From Cytophagales bacterium (lineage in GTDB: Bacteria; Bacteroidota; Bacteroidia; Cytophagales; Cyclobacteriaceae): 64,000 bases of DNA. The notes beneath the pieces are model-generated. The model saw only the letters and a program-made list of their open reading frames with translations. It was not told where the DNA came from and made no database searches. Below, one piece after another: positions 7,879-15,644 of the stretch. Numbering within the stretch: the first letter of the stretch is position 1; every line of letters begins with the position of its first letter. The stretch spans positions 50,370 to 114,369 of the forward strand of contig JAKSDO010000214.1 in NCBI GenBank assembly GCA_022360055.1, given 5' to 3'. The translations under genes were made by a program, and so were the position numbers.

Positions 7879-10155
7879 ATGAACAAACTTGTATTATTTC
7901 TAATGTTCCTGGCGGTCGGTTTCGTTTCAATGGCCCAAAAGGAAACATTCACAGGTAAGTTGATAGATGCGGCAACCGGAAAGGCCATTTCCGGAGCAAC
8001 CGTTTTTTATCACCAACAATACTCTATTTCTGATGAAAACGGAAGGTTTGAACTCAGAAAGAAGGGAACAGATCGGGTAAAAGTTATGATCAATCATATC
8101 GGTTATGAGTCCTTTGAGTCGACCATATCGGTAACCGGAAAACAGGAATTGGTTATCGAATTAAAAAGTTCCGTAAAGCTGCTTGAAGAAGTTTTGATTT
8201 CGTCGGACAGCCGGCCGCTGGTGGCTCAGCAGCGAATGGATCAGAAATCCATAATGAGGGGTAATCCTAAAAATGTCGGAGATATCTTTGGGGATAAATC
8301 AGGATTTGGAATTGTGAAAAGGGGAGGATACGCCATGGAGCCTGTCTTCCGGTCATTCAAATATGAACAATTAAATCTGATCTACGATGGCGGAGTTTAC
8401 CTTTCGCCCGCATGCCCCAATCGGATGGATCCTGCTTCCGTTCAGATTTCACCCGCGGAAATCGATCGCATTGAGCTCATAAAAGGACCGTACAGCGTGC
8501 GCTATGGACAGACCATGGGAGGATTGATAAATATCATAACCAACGAGCCGGTTTCATCCGAAAGCTTTCGAATAAATGGAGCGCTGGAGGGCGGATATGA
8601 AGTAAATGGAAATGGGATCACCGGGCGCGGCGCCATTTCTGCTGTCGGCGAAAAGTATGATTTTTCCGTTCGAGGAGGAGTTATTTCTTTTGACGACTAT
8701 AAAAATGGAGCGGGAGAAACCATCCCCAGCTCGTTTAGCACAAACAATTATGCGGCCAAATTTGGCTTTAATTTGGTCCCAAATCAACGGTTGCAATTAG
8801 GTTGGAGGCAGTCTTTTGGAAAAGATATCAAACACGTTTCGCTGCCGATGGATTCACCAAAAGACAACAGCAGCATCTTAACACTGGATTATGGCGCCCG
8901 CAATATTGCCGGAAAATTAGCCAGCATCAATGCCAAGGCATTTTACACGTTCATTGATCACCTGATGACCAACGAACATCGTCCTAATTTTAAAATGGTT
9001 GAAGTGCGCGCTCCGGTTACATCCACCACTTATGGCGGGAGGATCGAGCTCGGATTAAATACTTCCGAAAAATCAATGCTTTTTGCAGGTACTGACTTCA
9101 GGTATGTCGGGAAAGACGGTGAGCGACACCGAACAGTGAAAATTATGAATGGCAATCCTGTAGATCCGCCGAAGGAATTTACGGATCTTATCTGGCAAGA
9201 CTCATGGCTGTTCGATATTGGCGTTTTTGCGGAAACCAGTTTTACGCTTGACGAAAATTGGGACCTCTTGGTTGGAGGCAGATTTGATTACATAAAATCG
9301 GGCATCAATCATCCCGCCCCGGATTTTGAAGCACTTTATGGAGCAATTGATCCGGATCCGGAACTCAACATAGGTCTTACATCAAGCATCAATTATAATT
9401 TCGGGCATAACGGGCTTGTGCAATTGTCGCTCGGGCGCGGGCAGCGCTCGGCTGAACTGACCGAACGTTACATCAATCATTTTACGGTTGGGATGGATGC
9501 GTACGAATATGTTGGAAACCCAAATCTCAAGGCGGAAATAAACAACCAGGCTGATCTTACCATAAAAAATGCGCACGATAAGTTTTTCTGGAGTTTAAAT
9601 GTATTCTATTCGTTCCTGCAACACTATATAACGGCCGTCGTGGACGCATCAATATCCCGGAAGTACATGCCTGGTACCGAGCCTTTTTATGCAAAACGAT
9701 TTATAAATATTGACAAGGCATGGCAAACAGGATTTGACGCAGAGATCGGGTATCATTTCACAGCTAATTTTTCTGCGAGAGCCGGCGGATACTACACCAG
9801 AGCTCAAAATGTCGATTTCGACGAACCATTGCCCGAGATCCCCCCGCTTACCGGTTTGATATCCCTGAAATATGACAAGGAAAAATATTGGGCCGAATTC
9901 AGGGGCAGATTTGTGGCCGACCAGGAGAAGGTGTCTGAATCTTTTAAAGAATCTGAAACACCGGGATTCAATGTATTTGATCTGTCGGCCGGGTATTCTC
10001 CGATAAATACAATTGACATCAACCTGGCTCTTACAAATATATTTAATGTAAATTATTATGAGCACCTCTCCAGGCCTTATAAAAATCAAGGCGAAAACGG
10101 TATGCTTTACGAACCGGGAAGATCCCTTAGAGTCGGATTAAAAGTTAGGTTTTAG
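7879..10155 (+). CDS. OprC-like TonB-dependent receptor, predicted copper uptake
   Basis: An outer-membrane receptor of 758 residues. In order: signal peptide MNKLVLFLMFLAVGFVSMAQ, a carboxypeptidase-regulatory-like domain (about 24-110), a plug (about 120-230, with IELIKGPYSVRYG and GGLINIIT), and a beta-barrel ending VGLKVRF. The plug carries C179-P-N-R-M183 and the barrel H361-L-M363. CxxxM plus HxM, about 180 residues apart, is the copper-binding set described for Pseudomonas OprC (C143, M147, H323, M325), and the spacing here is nearly the same. Energy would come from TonB-ExbBD encoded elsewhere. ATG 7879 was chosen over 7804 because it begins the signal peptide directly. It follows the small Cys-containing gene. 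Confidence 0.92.
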   Translation: MNKLVLFLMFLAVGFVSMAQKETFTGKLIDAATGKAISGATVFYHQQYSISDENGRFELRKKGTDRVKVMINHIGYESFESTISVTGKQELVIELKSSVKLLEEVLISSDSRPLVAQQRMDQKSIMRGNPKNVGDIFGDKSGFGIVKRGGYAMEPVFRSFKYEQLNLIYDGGVYLSPACPNRMDPASVQISPAEIDRIELIKGPYSVRYGQTMGGLINIITNEPVSSESFRINGALEGGYEVNGNGITGRGAISAVGEKYDFSVRGGVISFDDYKNGAGETIPSSFSTNNYAAKFGFNLVPNQRLQLGWRQSFGKDIKHVSLPMDSPKDNSSILTLDYGARNIAGKLASINAKAFYTFIDHLMTNEHRPNFKMVEVRAPVTSTTYGGRIELGLNTSEKSMLFAGTDFRYVGKDGERHRTVKIMNGNPVDPPKEFTDLIWQDSWLFDIGVFAETSFTLDENWDLLVGGRFDYIKSGINHPAPDFEALYGAIDPDPELNIGLTSSINYNFGHNGLVQLSLGRGQRSAELTERYINHFTVGMDAYEYVGNPNLKAEINNQADLTIKNAHDKFFWSLNVFYSFLQHYITAVVDASISRKYMPGTEPFYAKRFINIDKAWQTGFDAEIGYHFTANFSARAGGYYTRAQNVDFDEPLPEIPPLTGLISLKYDKEKYWAEFRGRFVADQEKVSESFKESETPGFNVFDLSAGYSPINTIDINLALTNIFNVNYYEHLSRPYKNQGENGMLYEPGRSLRVGLKVRF

Positions 10156-10166
10156 AAATTATGATT

Positions 10167-10202
10167 AAATCAGACGGTTAACTATCATTAACCGTCTGAT
10201 TT
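10167..10202. terminator. Terminator after the TonB receptor gene
   Basis: AATCAGACGGTTAA and TTAACCGTCTGATT form a perfect stem with a short loop, with A-rich left and T-rich right flanks. It lies 12 bases after the stop codon. Confidence 0.85.
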
Positions 10203-10240
10203 ATTTATCTTTCTATCTACGTACAAAATGACTGACCTCT

Positions 10241-11032
10241 ATGAAAAACTCAGGTAAAATCTCGCAGCTAAGTTTTGCTACCCTTGGGGTGTTATTTTTG
10301 GTTTCTGGAACAGGTTTTATTGTCGGGGAAGAAACGGGTGTTGGTGTAAAAGCGCCTCAAAAAGCAGAAGTCCTTTTTGATGGCTCCCGCAAAATGCTGG
10401 ATGAGAAGTGGACATATTGGGAAGGGCCAAGGTTTTCGTCAGAGCTGCCGATTAAGTGGATCGTTCAGGATGATCCGGTTGATGACGGAAAGGTAGTAAA
10501 CAGCAACGACCCTGCGGCATTAGGCGGAAAATATGGGACCGCTGATATCGTTACGAAGAAAAAGTACCGGGATTTCAGGCTTCATGTTGAATTCCTCATA
10601 CCAAAGAAAGGAGGAAACAGCGGAGTTTACCTTCAGAACAGATATGAAATCCAGATCCTGGACGGAGATACCACCAGGCACGGAATGGCAACCGTGATAA
10701 ACGAAACGGAATCGCCCTATGAAGTTTACCGTGGAATCGGGAGATGGAATGCCTATGATATAAAGTTCAGGGCCGCGCGTTTTAAGAACGGCAAGCTTTC
10801 GGAGAAACCCATGGTTACGGTGTATTTCAATGGAAAGAAAGTTCATAAAAATGTAAAAATAAACCAGGTCTGGGGGGGTAAAAATTCAGGCCTTGACGGA
10901 GGAAACGACGGAGGTAAGGGAATTACGGATACTCCGGGAGGAATCAAACTGCAGGCTGAAGGGCACGACGTTTACTATAGAAATATATGGATTAAGGAAT
11001 TGGATCTCGAAAAGCCGGATACTGACTTTTAA
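10241..11032 (+). CDS. DUF1080 (3-keto-disaccharide hydrolase-like) protein
   Basis: A 263-residue exported protein: hydrophobic N-terminus (FATLGVLFLVSGTGFIVG), then one concanavalin-like beta-sandwich DUF1080 domain from about residue 40 to the end. Diagnostic pieces are LHVEFLIPKKGGNSGVYL, YEIQILDG and GGIKLQAEGHDVYYRNIWIKEL. Members of this family are abundant in Bacteroidota and some hydrolyse 3-keto-glycosides; the substrate here is unknown. It is transcribed alone, between a terminator on each side, and no keto-sugar dehydrogenase or transporter gene is adjacent. Confidence 0.88.
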   Translation: MKNSGKISQLSFATLGVLFLVSGTGFIVGEETGVGVKAPQKAEVLFDGSRKMLDEKWTYWEGPRFSSELPIKWIVQDDPVDDGKVVNSNDPAALGGKYGTADIVTKKKYRDFRLHVEFLIPKKGGNSGVYLQNRYEIQILDGDTTRHGMATVINETESPYEVYRGIGRWNAYDIKFRAARFKNGKLSEKPMVTVYFNGKKVHKNVKINQVWGGKNSGLDGGNDGGKGITDTPGGIKLQAEGHDVYYRNIWIKELDLEKPDTDF

Positions 11033-11042
11033 TATGTCGGGT

Positions 11043-11077
11043 AAAAACCTGACAGGTCCATAGACTGTCAGGTTTTA
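11043..11077. terminator. Bidirectional terminator between convergent genes
   Basis: AAAACCTGACAG (11044-11055) pairs perfectly with CTGTCAGGTTTT (11065-11076). It sits between the DUF1080 gene and the groES-like gene, which converge here. Confidence 0.88.
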
Positions 11078-11091
11078 ACGAAATTATTTGT

Positions 11092-11382
11092 TTAAATCTC
11101 TTCGGTTTCAACAATTTTTGCCAATACGTCCGCGTAAGGAAGCACCAGGAGTTTCTCGCCGTCAAGATCAATTTCGGTTCCTGAGAAATCCTTAAATACC
11201 ACTGTGTCTCCGACAGCAATCTCCGGGCCTTCTATATTGCTCAACGCAATTACTTCACCAGACTTGGGTTTTTCCTTTTCAACCGTATCGGGAATGTAGA
11301 TCCCGGATGCTGTTTTTTGCTCGCCGGCTAAATCATCAACTTTTAAGATTACGTTTTGATTAACAGGTTGTAACTCTTTCAT
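11092..11382 (-). CDS. GroES-family co-chaperonin (paralogue not beside groEL)
   Basis: A 96-residue GroES-fold protein. It shows the mobile-loop region that contacts GroEL (GEQKTASGIYIPDTVEKEKP, about residues 20-39), then GEVIALSN and VGDTVVF and a C-terminal LLVLPYADVLAKI, all in GroES order and at normal length. There is no groEL next to it. It starts 6 bases after a thioredoxin-glutaredoxin gene on the same strand, so the two are almost certainly co-transcribed. It is likely a second GroES, as seen in some Bacteroidota, but the main groES could also be here and groEL elsewhere. Confidence 0.9.
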   Translation of the reverse strand: MKELQPVNQNVILKVDDLAGEQKTASGIYIPDTVEKEKPKSGEVIALSNIEGPEIAVGDTVVFKDFSGTEIDLDGEKLLVLPYADVLAKIVETEEI

Positions 11383-11388
11383 AACTCG

Positions 11389-11979
11389 TTAATTTGCTTT
11401 TAATTCTAACAATCTATTCAATTTGGCTTGATCAAATCCTATGACCATTTCACCATTAATTTCTGTTTGCGGAACACCTTGTTGACCACTTTTACTCACC
11501 ATGGACTGAGCTGCGCTTTGATCACTTGCAACATCCACCTCCGTATATTTCACGCCATTTTTCCTTAAAAAATTCTTGACCGTTGTGCACCACGGACATG
11601 TGGGTGTCGTATAAACAGTCACATTTTTGGAGGGTTTTTCACCTGATTTGGCGTGCAGCTCAAATATAATATTTTCAAAATATGCTTTATAATATTCTTT
11701 ATCGTGGCATCCTTTAACTACATTTTTGAACCTGCCGTCCTCAAACTCGATCAGCGAGGGAACAGATTTGATGCCATAATTTTCATGGATATCTCTTACC
11801 TCAGCGACATTTGCAGAAAAAACGTTTATATCATCAGAGTCAAGTTCCACTTGTTTCAGTGTTTCCTTTGCGCATTCACTTTGATCCGAATCCTTCTTGT
11901 GAAGCAACAAATAGATGTTTTTGCTTTTAGGGAGTTTGGTAAGAAGCTCCCTGTGAGAGTGAATTTCTTTAATATTCAT
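11389..11979 (-). CDS. Thioredoxin-like / glutaredoxin fusion protein
   Basis: 196 residues with two redox folds. Residues 1-112 are thioredoxin-like (INVFSANVAEV, YGIKSVPSLIEFEDG) but have one cysteine, C36, where CxxC is expected, so this half may act by monothiol chemistry or only bind. Residues 118-196 are a glutaredoxin domain with C128-P-W-C131 and the cis-proline stretch GQQGVPQTEING. No signal peptide is present, so it is cytoplasmic. It leads the two-gene unit with the GroES paralogue, which suggests a role in protein quality control under redox stress (inference). A TATTTTTG promoter element ends only 5 bases before the ATG. Confidence 0.87.
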   Translation of the reverse strand: MNIKEIHSHRELLTKLPKSKNIYLLLHKKDSDQSECAKETLKQVELDSDDINVFSANVAEVRDIHENYGIKSVPSLIEFEDGRFKNVVKGCHDKEYYKAYFENIIFELHAKSGEKPSKNVTVYTTPTCPWCTTVKNFLRKNGVKYTEVDVASDQSAAQSMVSKSGQQGVPQTEINGEMVIGFDQAKLNRLLELKAN

Positions 11980-11983
11980 AAGG

Positions 11984-11991
11984 CAAAAATA
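11984..11991 (-). promoter_or_regulatory. -7 element TATTTTTG before the Trx-Grx gene
   Basis: Read on the minus strand this matches the Bacteroidota -7 consensus TAnnTTTG. It ends at 11984 and the start codon begins at 11979, so transcription would start at or very near the ATG. No good TTG -33 element was found at the usual spacing, so confidence is moderate. Confidence 0.45.
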
Positions 11992-12138
11992 TATTTATTT
12001 TCATAACATATGAAATTATGTTCATATATCGTGCCAAACAAAGATCTTCCACTAAGCAAGGAAAAATATCAGCCATCCTGTCAGATCTTACCTTAACCTG
12101 ACATGGACGGAGATAAAATGTCAGCATATTAATTCCGA

Positions 12139-12555
12139 TCATCGCCGGGCCTGGTCAAGATGCGATTGTAATATAATGGCTGCGCTCACCTTGTCTATAT
12201 GCTCTTTTTTCCGGCGGTCTTTTTTTTTCATCCCTCCGTGCACCAGGGCCTGCCGGGCAATTTTTGAAGTAAATCGTTCATCTATTTCCGATATACCTAT
12301 TTGAGGGAAACATCCTTTTAACTGATCAATGACCATTCGCACCGATCCGGTAATATGTGTGTCGGATTGATCAAGCCGGGTAGGCATTCCGACAATGATC
12401 ATTTCCACATCTTCCCGAGCAGTATAGTCTTTAAGCCAATCGATCAGATGTTCCGAGCTTACGGTTTCCAATGGCGACGCAATGATTTTCAGCGGATCGG
12501 TGACAGCAATTCCGGTTCGTCGCAATCCATAATCGATAGCAAGTATTCTTCCCAT
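12139..12555 (-). CDS. ruvX: RuvX/YqgF Holliday-junction resolvase family protein
   Basis: An RNase H-fold nuclease implicated in rRNA processing and possibly Holliday-junction resolution; cytoplasmic. The start MGRILAIDYGLRRTGIAVTD holds the first catalytic Asp (DYG). IIVGMPTRLD and DERFTSKIARQAL supply the next conserved blocks, and the end (KEHIDKVSAAIILQSHL) holds the last acidic site. From ATG 12555 it has 138 residues, the family's normal length; an upstream start at 12588 would add 11 unlikely residues. It is transcribed divergently from the S41 protease gene. Confidence 0.93.
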   Translation of the reverse strand: MGRILAIDYGLRRTGIAVTDPLKIIASPLETVSSEHLIDWLKDYTAREDVEMIIVGMPTRLDQSDTHITGSVRMVIDQLKGCFPQIGISEIDERFTSKIARQALVHGGMKKKDRRKKEHIDKVSAAIILQSHLDQARR

Positions 12556-12666
12556 TTTTTGATTGCGTAAAAATAAGCCTTCGACCATTTATATAAAAAC
12601 CCAAACAACTGTAATGTTTAGCCGTTAATTTGAAAGGGTAAATCAGATTTACTGTATTAAATACCT

Positions 12667-12674
12667 ATATTTGT
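12667..12674 (+). promoter_or_regulatory. -7 element TATATTTG before the S41 protease
   Basis: Matches TAnnTTTG exactly. It overlaps a TTG codon at 12671 that would otherwise be read as the start, which makes GTG 12713 the more likely start. The -33 element is not clear. Confidence 0.5.
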
Positions 12675-12712
12675 TGTTTAAAAAGTCCTTTATAGAAAAA
12701 AAGAATACGATT

Positions 12713-14338
12713 GTGGAGAAGATCAAAAACTCTAAATTTCAGATCAGATTACCTATCATTCTGACCATTGGAATAGCAGCCGGCATCATGATAGGTGCTA
12801 CATTTGCAGGGCCTGAGCAAACTGCTTCGAACTTCTTGAAAAGTGTCTTGAAATTCAGGGAGGTAATGACGCTTATCGACAGGTCCTACGTCGAGGATGT
12901 GAATACGGATGAAATGGTAGAGATTGCTGTTGCTAAAATGCTTGAAAATCTTGATCCTCATACCATCTATGTATCGGCAAAGGATGTAGAATTATCAAAT
13001 AGCGATCTGAAGAAGGATTTCGAAGGTGTAGGAATAGAATTTAACATTTTCAGGGATACCATTGTAGTTCTGGCGCCTTTGTCCGGAGGACCTTCGGAAA
13101 AAGTGGGACTTTTGGCGGGAGATAAAATCGTTACCGTCGACGGTGAAATTGTGGCTGGAATAGGAATCACCAACCGTGGAGTTATTGATCGTTTGAGGGG
13201 GAAAAAGGGAACAAAAGTCGAGGTTGGAATAAGACGTCAACGAAATACCGAATTGTTGAATTTTACTATTGTGCGGGATAAAATTCCTCAATATTCTGTG
13301 GATGCCGGATACATGGTGGACGATGAAATCGGTTATATAAAAATCAGCCGGTTTTCAGAAACTACATACGATGAATTCAGAGAGAAGCTCAAGTATTTGG
13401 TCGATAATGGGATGAAAAAACTTATTATAGATTTGCAGCAAAACCCTGGCGGATATATGGACAGGGCGGTAAATATCAGTGACGAATTAATTGCCAACAA
13501 TTCCATGATCGTGAGCCAGGAAGGCAAGGAACCGAGGGCAAATATGGAATACAGGGCATATCGCAACGGTTTATTTGAAGAGGGGCCGGTTATCGTCTTA
13601 ATCAATGAAGGCAGCGCTTCAGGTTCAGAAATTGTTGCCGGGGCAGTGCAGGATAATGACAGGGGATTAATTGTCGGCAGAAGATCATTTGGCAAAGGTC
13701 TGGTGCAGTCGATGTTCAGATTAAGCGACGGCTCGGAACTGAGATTGACGATTGCGCGATATTATACGCCGAGCGGCCGGTCCATTCAAAAACCTTACAA
13801 CGATGGTCTTTCGGAATACAACAAAGATTTTCATACCCGGGTCGAGCACGGAGAGTTGTTTCATGCGGATAGCATCAAATTTAACGATACCCTGAAGTAT
13901 CAAACCTCAAAGGGAAGGACGGTCTATGGTGGAGGTGGGATTATGCCGGACTATTTCATTCCTTTGGATACCGGTTGGAATTCCCTCTACTATATCAAAC
14001 TGAGAAATAATAATGTCGTTCGGGAATTTGCTCTGAATTATTTTCAGAAAAATGAGAAAAAATTGAAGAAAATGGAATTCTCTGAATTTCTGACCGATTT
14101 TGAGATCGATGAACAAATGATGCGGGATTTGATTGGGTTTGGCGAGAAACTGGGAGTGAAATACGATGAAGAAGGATTAAGAAAGTCGGAAAAAACGATT
14201 AAAGTAATGGCGAAGGCTTCAATCGCCCGAAATGTATGGGGCAGGGAGAGTTATGTGCCCATCATAAACGAAATAAATGAGATCTTTCAGGAGGCTTTAT
14301 TACTTTTCGATGAGGCCGAAATGCTTGCCTCAAAATAA
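12713..14338 (+). CDS. S41 family carboxy-terminal processing protease
   Basis: A CtpA/Prc-type periplasmic serine protease. From GTG 12713 it has 541 residues: a single membrane anchor (IILTIGIAAGIMIGATFAG), an N-terminal cap, a PDZ domain (VGIEFNIFRDTIVVLAPLSG...AGDKIVTVDG), and the S41 core. The catalytic Ser is in NEGSASGSEIVAGAVQD and the Lys in GRRSFGKGLVQ, so the Ser-Lys dyad is intact. About 170 residues follow the core. The start codon was moved from TTG 12671 because that codon lies inside the -7 promoter element. It likely trims or degrades envelope proteins; partner adaptors are not in the window. Confidence 0.93.
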   Translation: MEKIKNSKFQIRLPIILTIGIAAGIMIGATFAGPEQTASNFLKSVLKFREVMTLIDRSYVEDVNTDEMVEIAVAKMLENLDPHTIYVSAKDVELSNSDLKKDFEGVGIEFNIFRDTIVVLAPLSGGPSEKVGLLAGDKIVTVDGEIVAGIGITNRGVIDRLRGKKGTKVEVGIRRQRNTELLNFTIVRDKIPQYSVDAGYMVDDEIGYIKISRFSETTYDEFREKLKYLVDNGMKKLIIDLQQNPGGYMDRAVNISDELIANNSMIVSQEGKEPRANMEYRAYRNGLFEEGPVIVLINEGSASGSEIVAGAVQDNDRGLIVGRRSFGKGLVQSMFRLSDGSELRLTIARYYTPSGRSIQKPYNDGLSEYNKDFHTRVEHGELFHADSIKFNDTLKYQTSKGRTVYGGGGIMPDYFIPLDTGWNSLYYIKLRNNNVVREFALNYFQKNEKKLKKMEFSEFLTDFEIDEQMMRDLIGFGEKLGVKYDEEGLRKSEKTIKVMAKASIARNVWGRESYVPIINEINEIFQEALLLFDEAEMLASK

Positions 14339-14467
14339 TTACCTGTCAGACGGACTTTTGCATTTTCTAAACAAATTTTGTTTTCACCTGGAAACCTTTC
14401 TATTGGCATTTTGTCTTTTACAAAAAATCCATTGAAAATGTAACCGGTAGGACCGGAGCAAACTCAG

Positions 14468-14503
14468 GACACACACGAGCATGATTATGTTTCTCTGTGT
14501 GTC
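14468..14503 (+). promoter_or_regulatory. Hairpin upstream of the outer-membrane protein gene
   Basis: GACACACA (14468-14475) and TGTGTGTC (14496-14503) form an 8-bp stem, 24 bases before the ATG at 14528. No T-run follows, so it is more likely a leader structure than a terminator. Its role is unknown. Confidence 0.4.
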
Positions 14504-14527
14504 AGCAAACTAAAAAAATATAAACGG

Positions 14528-15403
14528 ATGAAAACAATAATTGTACTGACAGTAATTCTGTTTTTGGCAGTGATATCATTTGCTCAGGAAGAAGGAACCG
14601 GTGAACGGCCTTCGGAGATCAAATCCAAACGGGTAAGCGGGGATGCGAGTGGTTCCGGACCTGAAAATACGAAACAGGAGGATATATTCGGCAAGGACGA
14701 AGACTCACCTGGGGGGACAAAAAGTTTTACCCTGGATGCAAAAGATGCTGTTTTGGAAGAAAAAACCTTTACTGAAGATGAAACTGAAATTGTGAAGCCG
14801 GATGTCGCGGAAAGCACCTCCTACCATTATAATGGCGACCGACAAAAGGATGAAATACAAACCCTGGCGGGCAAAAATAGTCATCACGGTGGCTTTGGAG
14901 GAATAAGTTTCCGGGCCAGTGAGTTTAACAATAAGGATATAATCATGGCAGGTTTCCGGGCGGGCTGGATCATTAATCGCGCGCTCGGTATTGGATTTGA
15001 AGGTTATGGAGTGATCCCCACTGCCGAATATGAAGGTATAGACCCTGATGTTTCTCTACGGAGCCGGGCGGTCGGCGGATACGGGGGAATGTTCCTGGAA
15101 CCGATTGTTTTGTCCAATAAAGTTGTTCACGTCACTTTTCCGATTGCCGGAGGTGCAGGATGGCTTGGCTACATCGTAGATTGGGAGCAAAACCAAAACT
15201 ACTATTCAAACGATCTTATTGACGATGATGTGTTCTGGTATCTTGAGCCGGGAGCGGCACTCGAATTGAATGTGGCGAGGAACTTTAGGATCAATACGGG
15301 GGTAAGCTATAGATTTACCAAAGACCTTGAGCTAATCAGCACCTCTACCTCTGCCTTCGATGCGTGGAACTACTTTTTCACATTGAAATTCGGCAGCTTT
15401 TAA
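14528..15403 (+). CDS. Outer-membrane beta-barrel-like protein, uncharacterised
   Basis: 291 residues with a clear signal peptide (MKTIIVLTVILFLAVISFAQ). Residues 20-105 are charged, Glu/Asp/Lys-rich and probably disordered. From about residue 115 the chain alternates glycine-rich and aromatic strands (GGFGGISFRASEFN, MAGFRAGWIINRALGIGFEG) and ends YFFTLKFGSF with a terminal Phe, as outer-membrane barrels do. No named family is recognised. It is monocistronic with its own terminator downstream. Function unknown. Confidence 0.8.
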   Translation: MKTIIVLTVILFLAVISFAQEEGTGERPSEIKSKRVSGDASGSGPENTKQEDIFGKDEDSPGGTKSFTLDAKDAVLEEKTFTEDETEIVKPDVAESTSYHYNGDRQKDEIQTLAGKNSHHGGFGGISFRASEFNNKDIIMAGFRAGWIINRALGIGFEGYGVIPTAEYEGIDPDVSLRSRAVGGYGGMFLEPIVLSNKVVHVTFPIAGGAGWLGYIVDWEQNQNYYSNDLIDDDVFWYLEPGAALELNVARNFRINTGVSYRFTKDLELISTSTSAFDAWNYFFTLKFGSF

Positions 15404-15428
15404 TTCAAACAGATTATAAGGATATTTG

Positions 15429-15493
15429 ACCTGAAGCTCCGACTCTGACCGGTCCGGTTCAATTGTTAAAATTGACCTGAGCTTCAGGTTTTT
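15429..15493 (+). terminator. Terminator after the outer-membrane protein gene
   Basis: ACCTGAAGCT (15429-15438) pairs with AGCTTCAGGT (15480-15489), then TTTT. The inner 41 bases contain a further short stem, GACCGGTCCGGTTC. It lies 25 bases after the stop codon. The remaining 150 bases before the next gene show nothing clear. Confidence 0.75.
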
Positions 15494-15644
15494 GGATATT
15501 TTTTATGAACCATCTATCGGGTTCACCTTCAATAAGATTTTTGTTCGAATTAACCGTTTAGCCCGGTTTCGCATGAACCCTGTACTTTTATCAATATGGT
15601 ATGTTCTTTACCTCAAACTTGTATGGCATTAAAAGGAAAGCAGG

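Noticed and set aside
9649..10089. 146-codon ORF on the minus strand inside the TonB receptor gene
   Set aside because: Antisense shadow of the receptor barrel; its sequence is Ile/Arg/Cys-rich without a motif.
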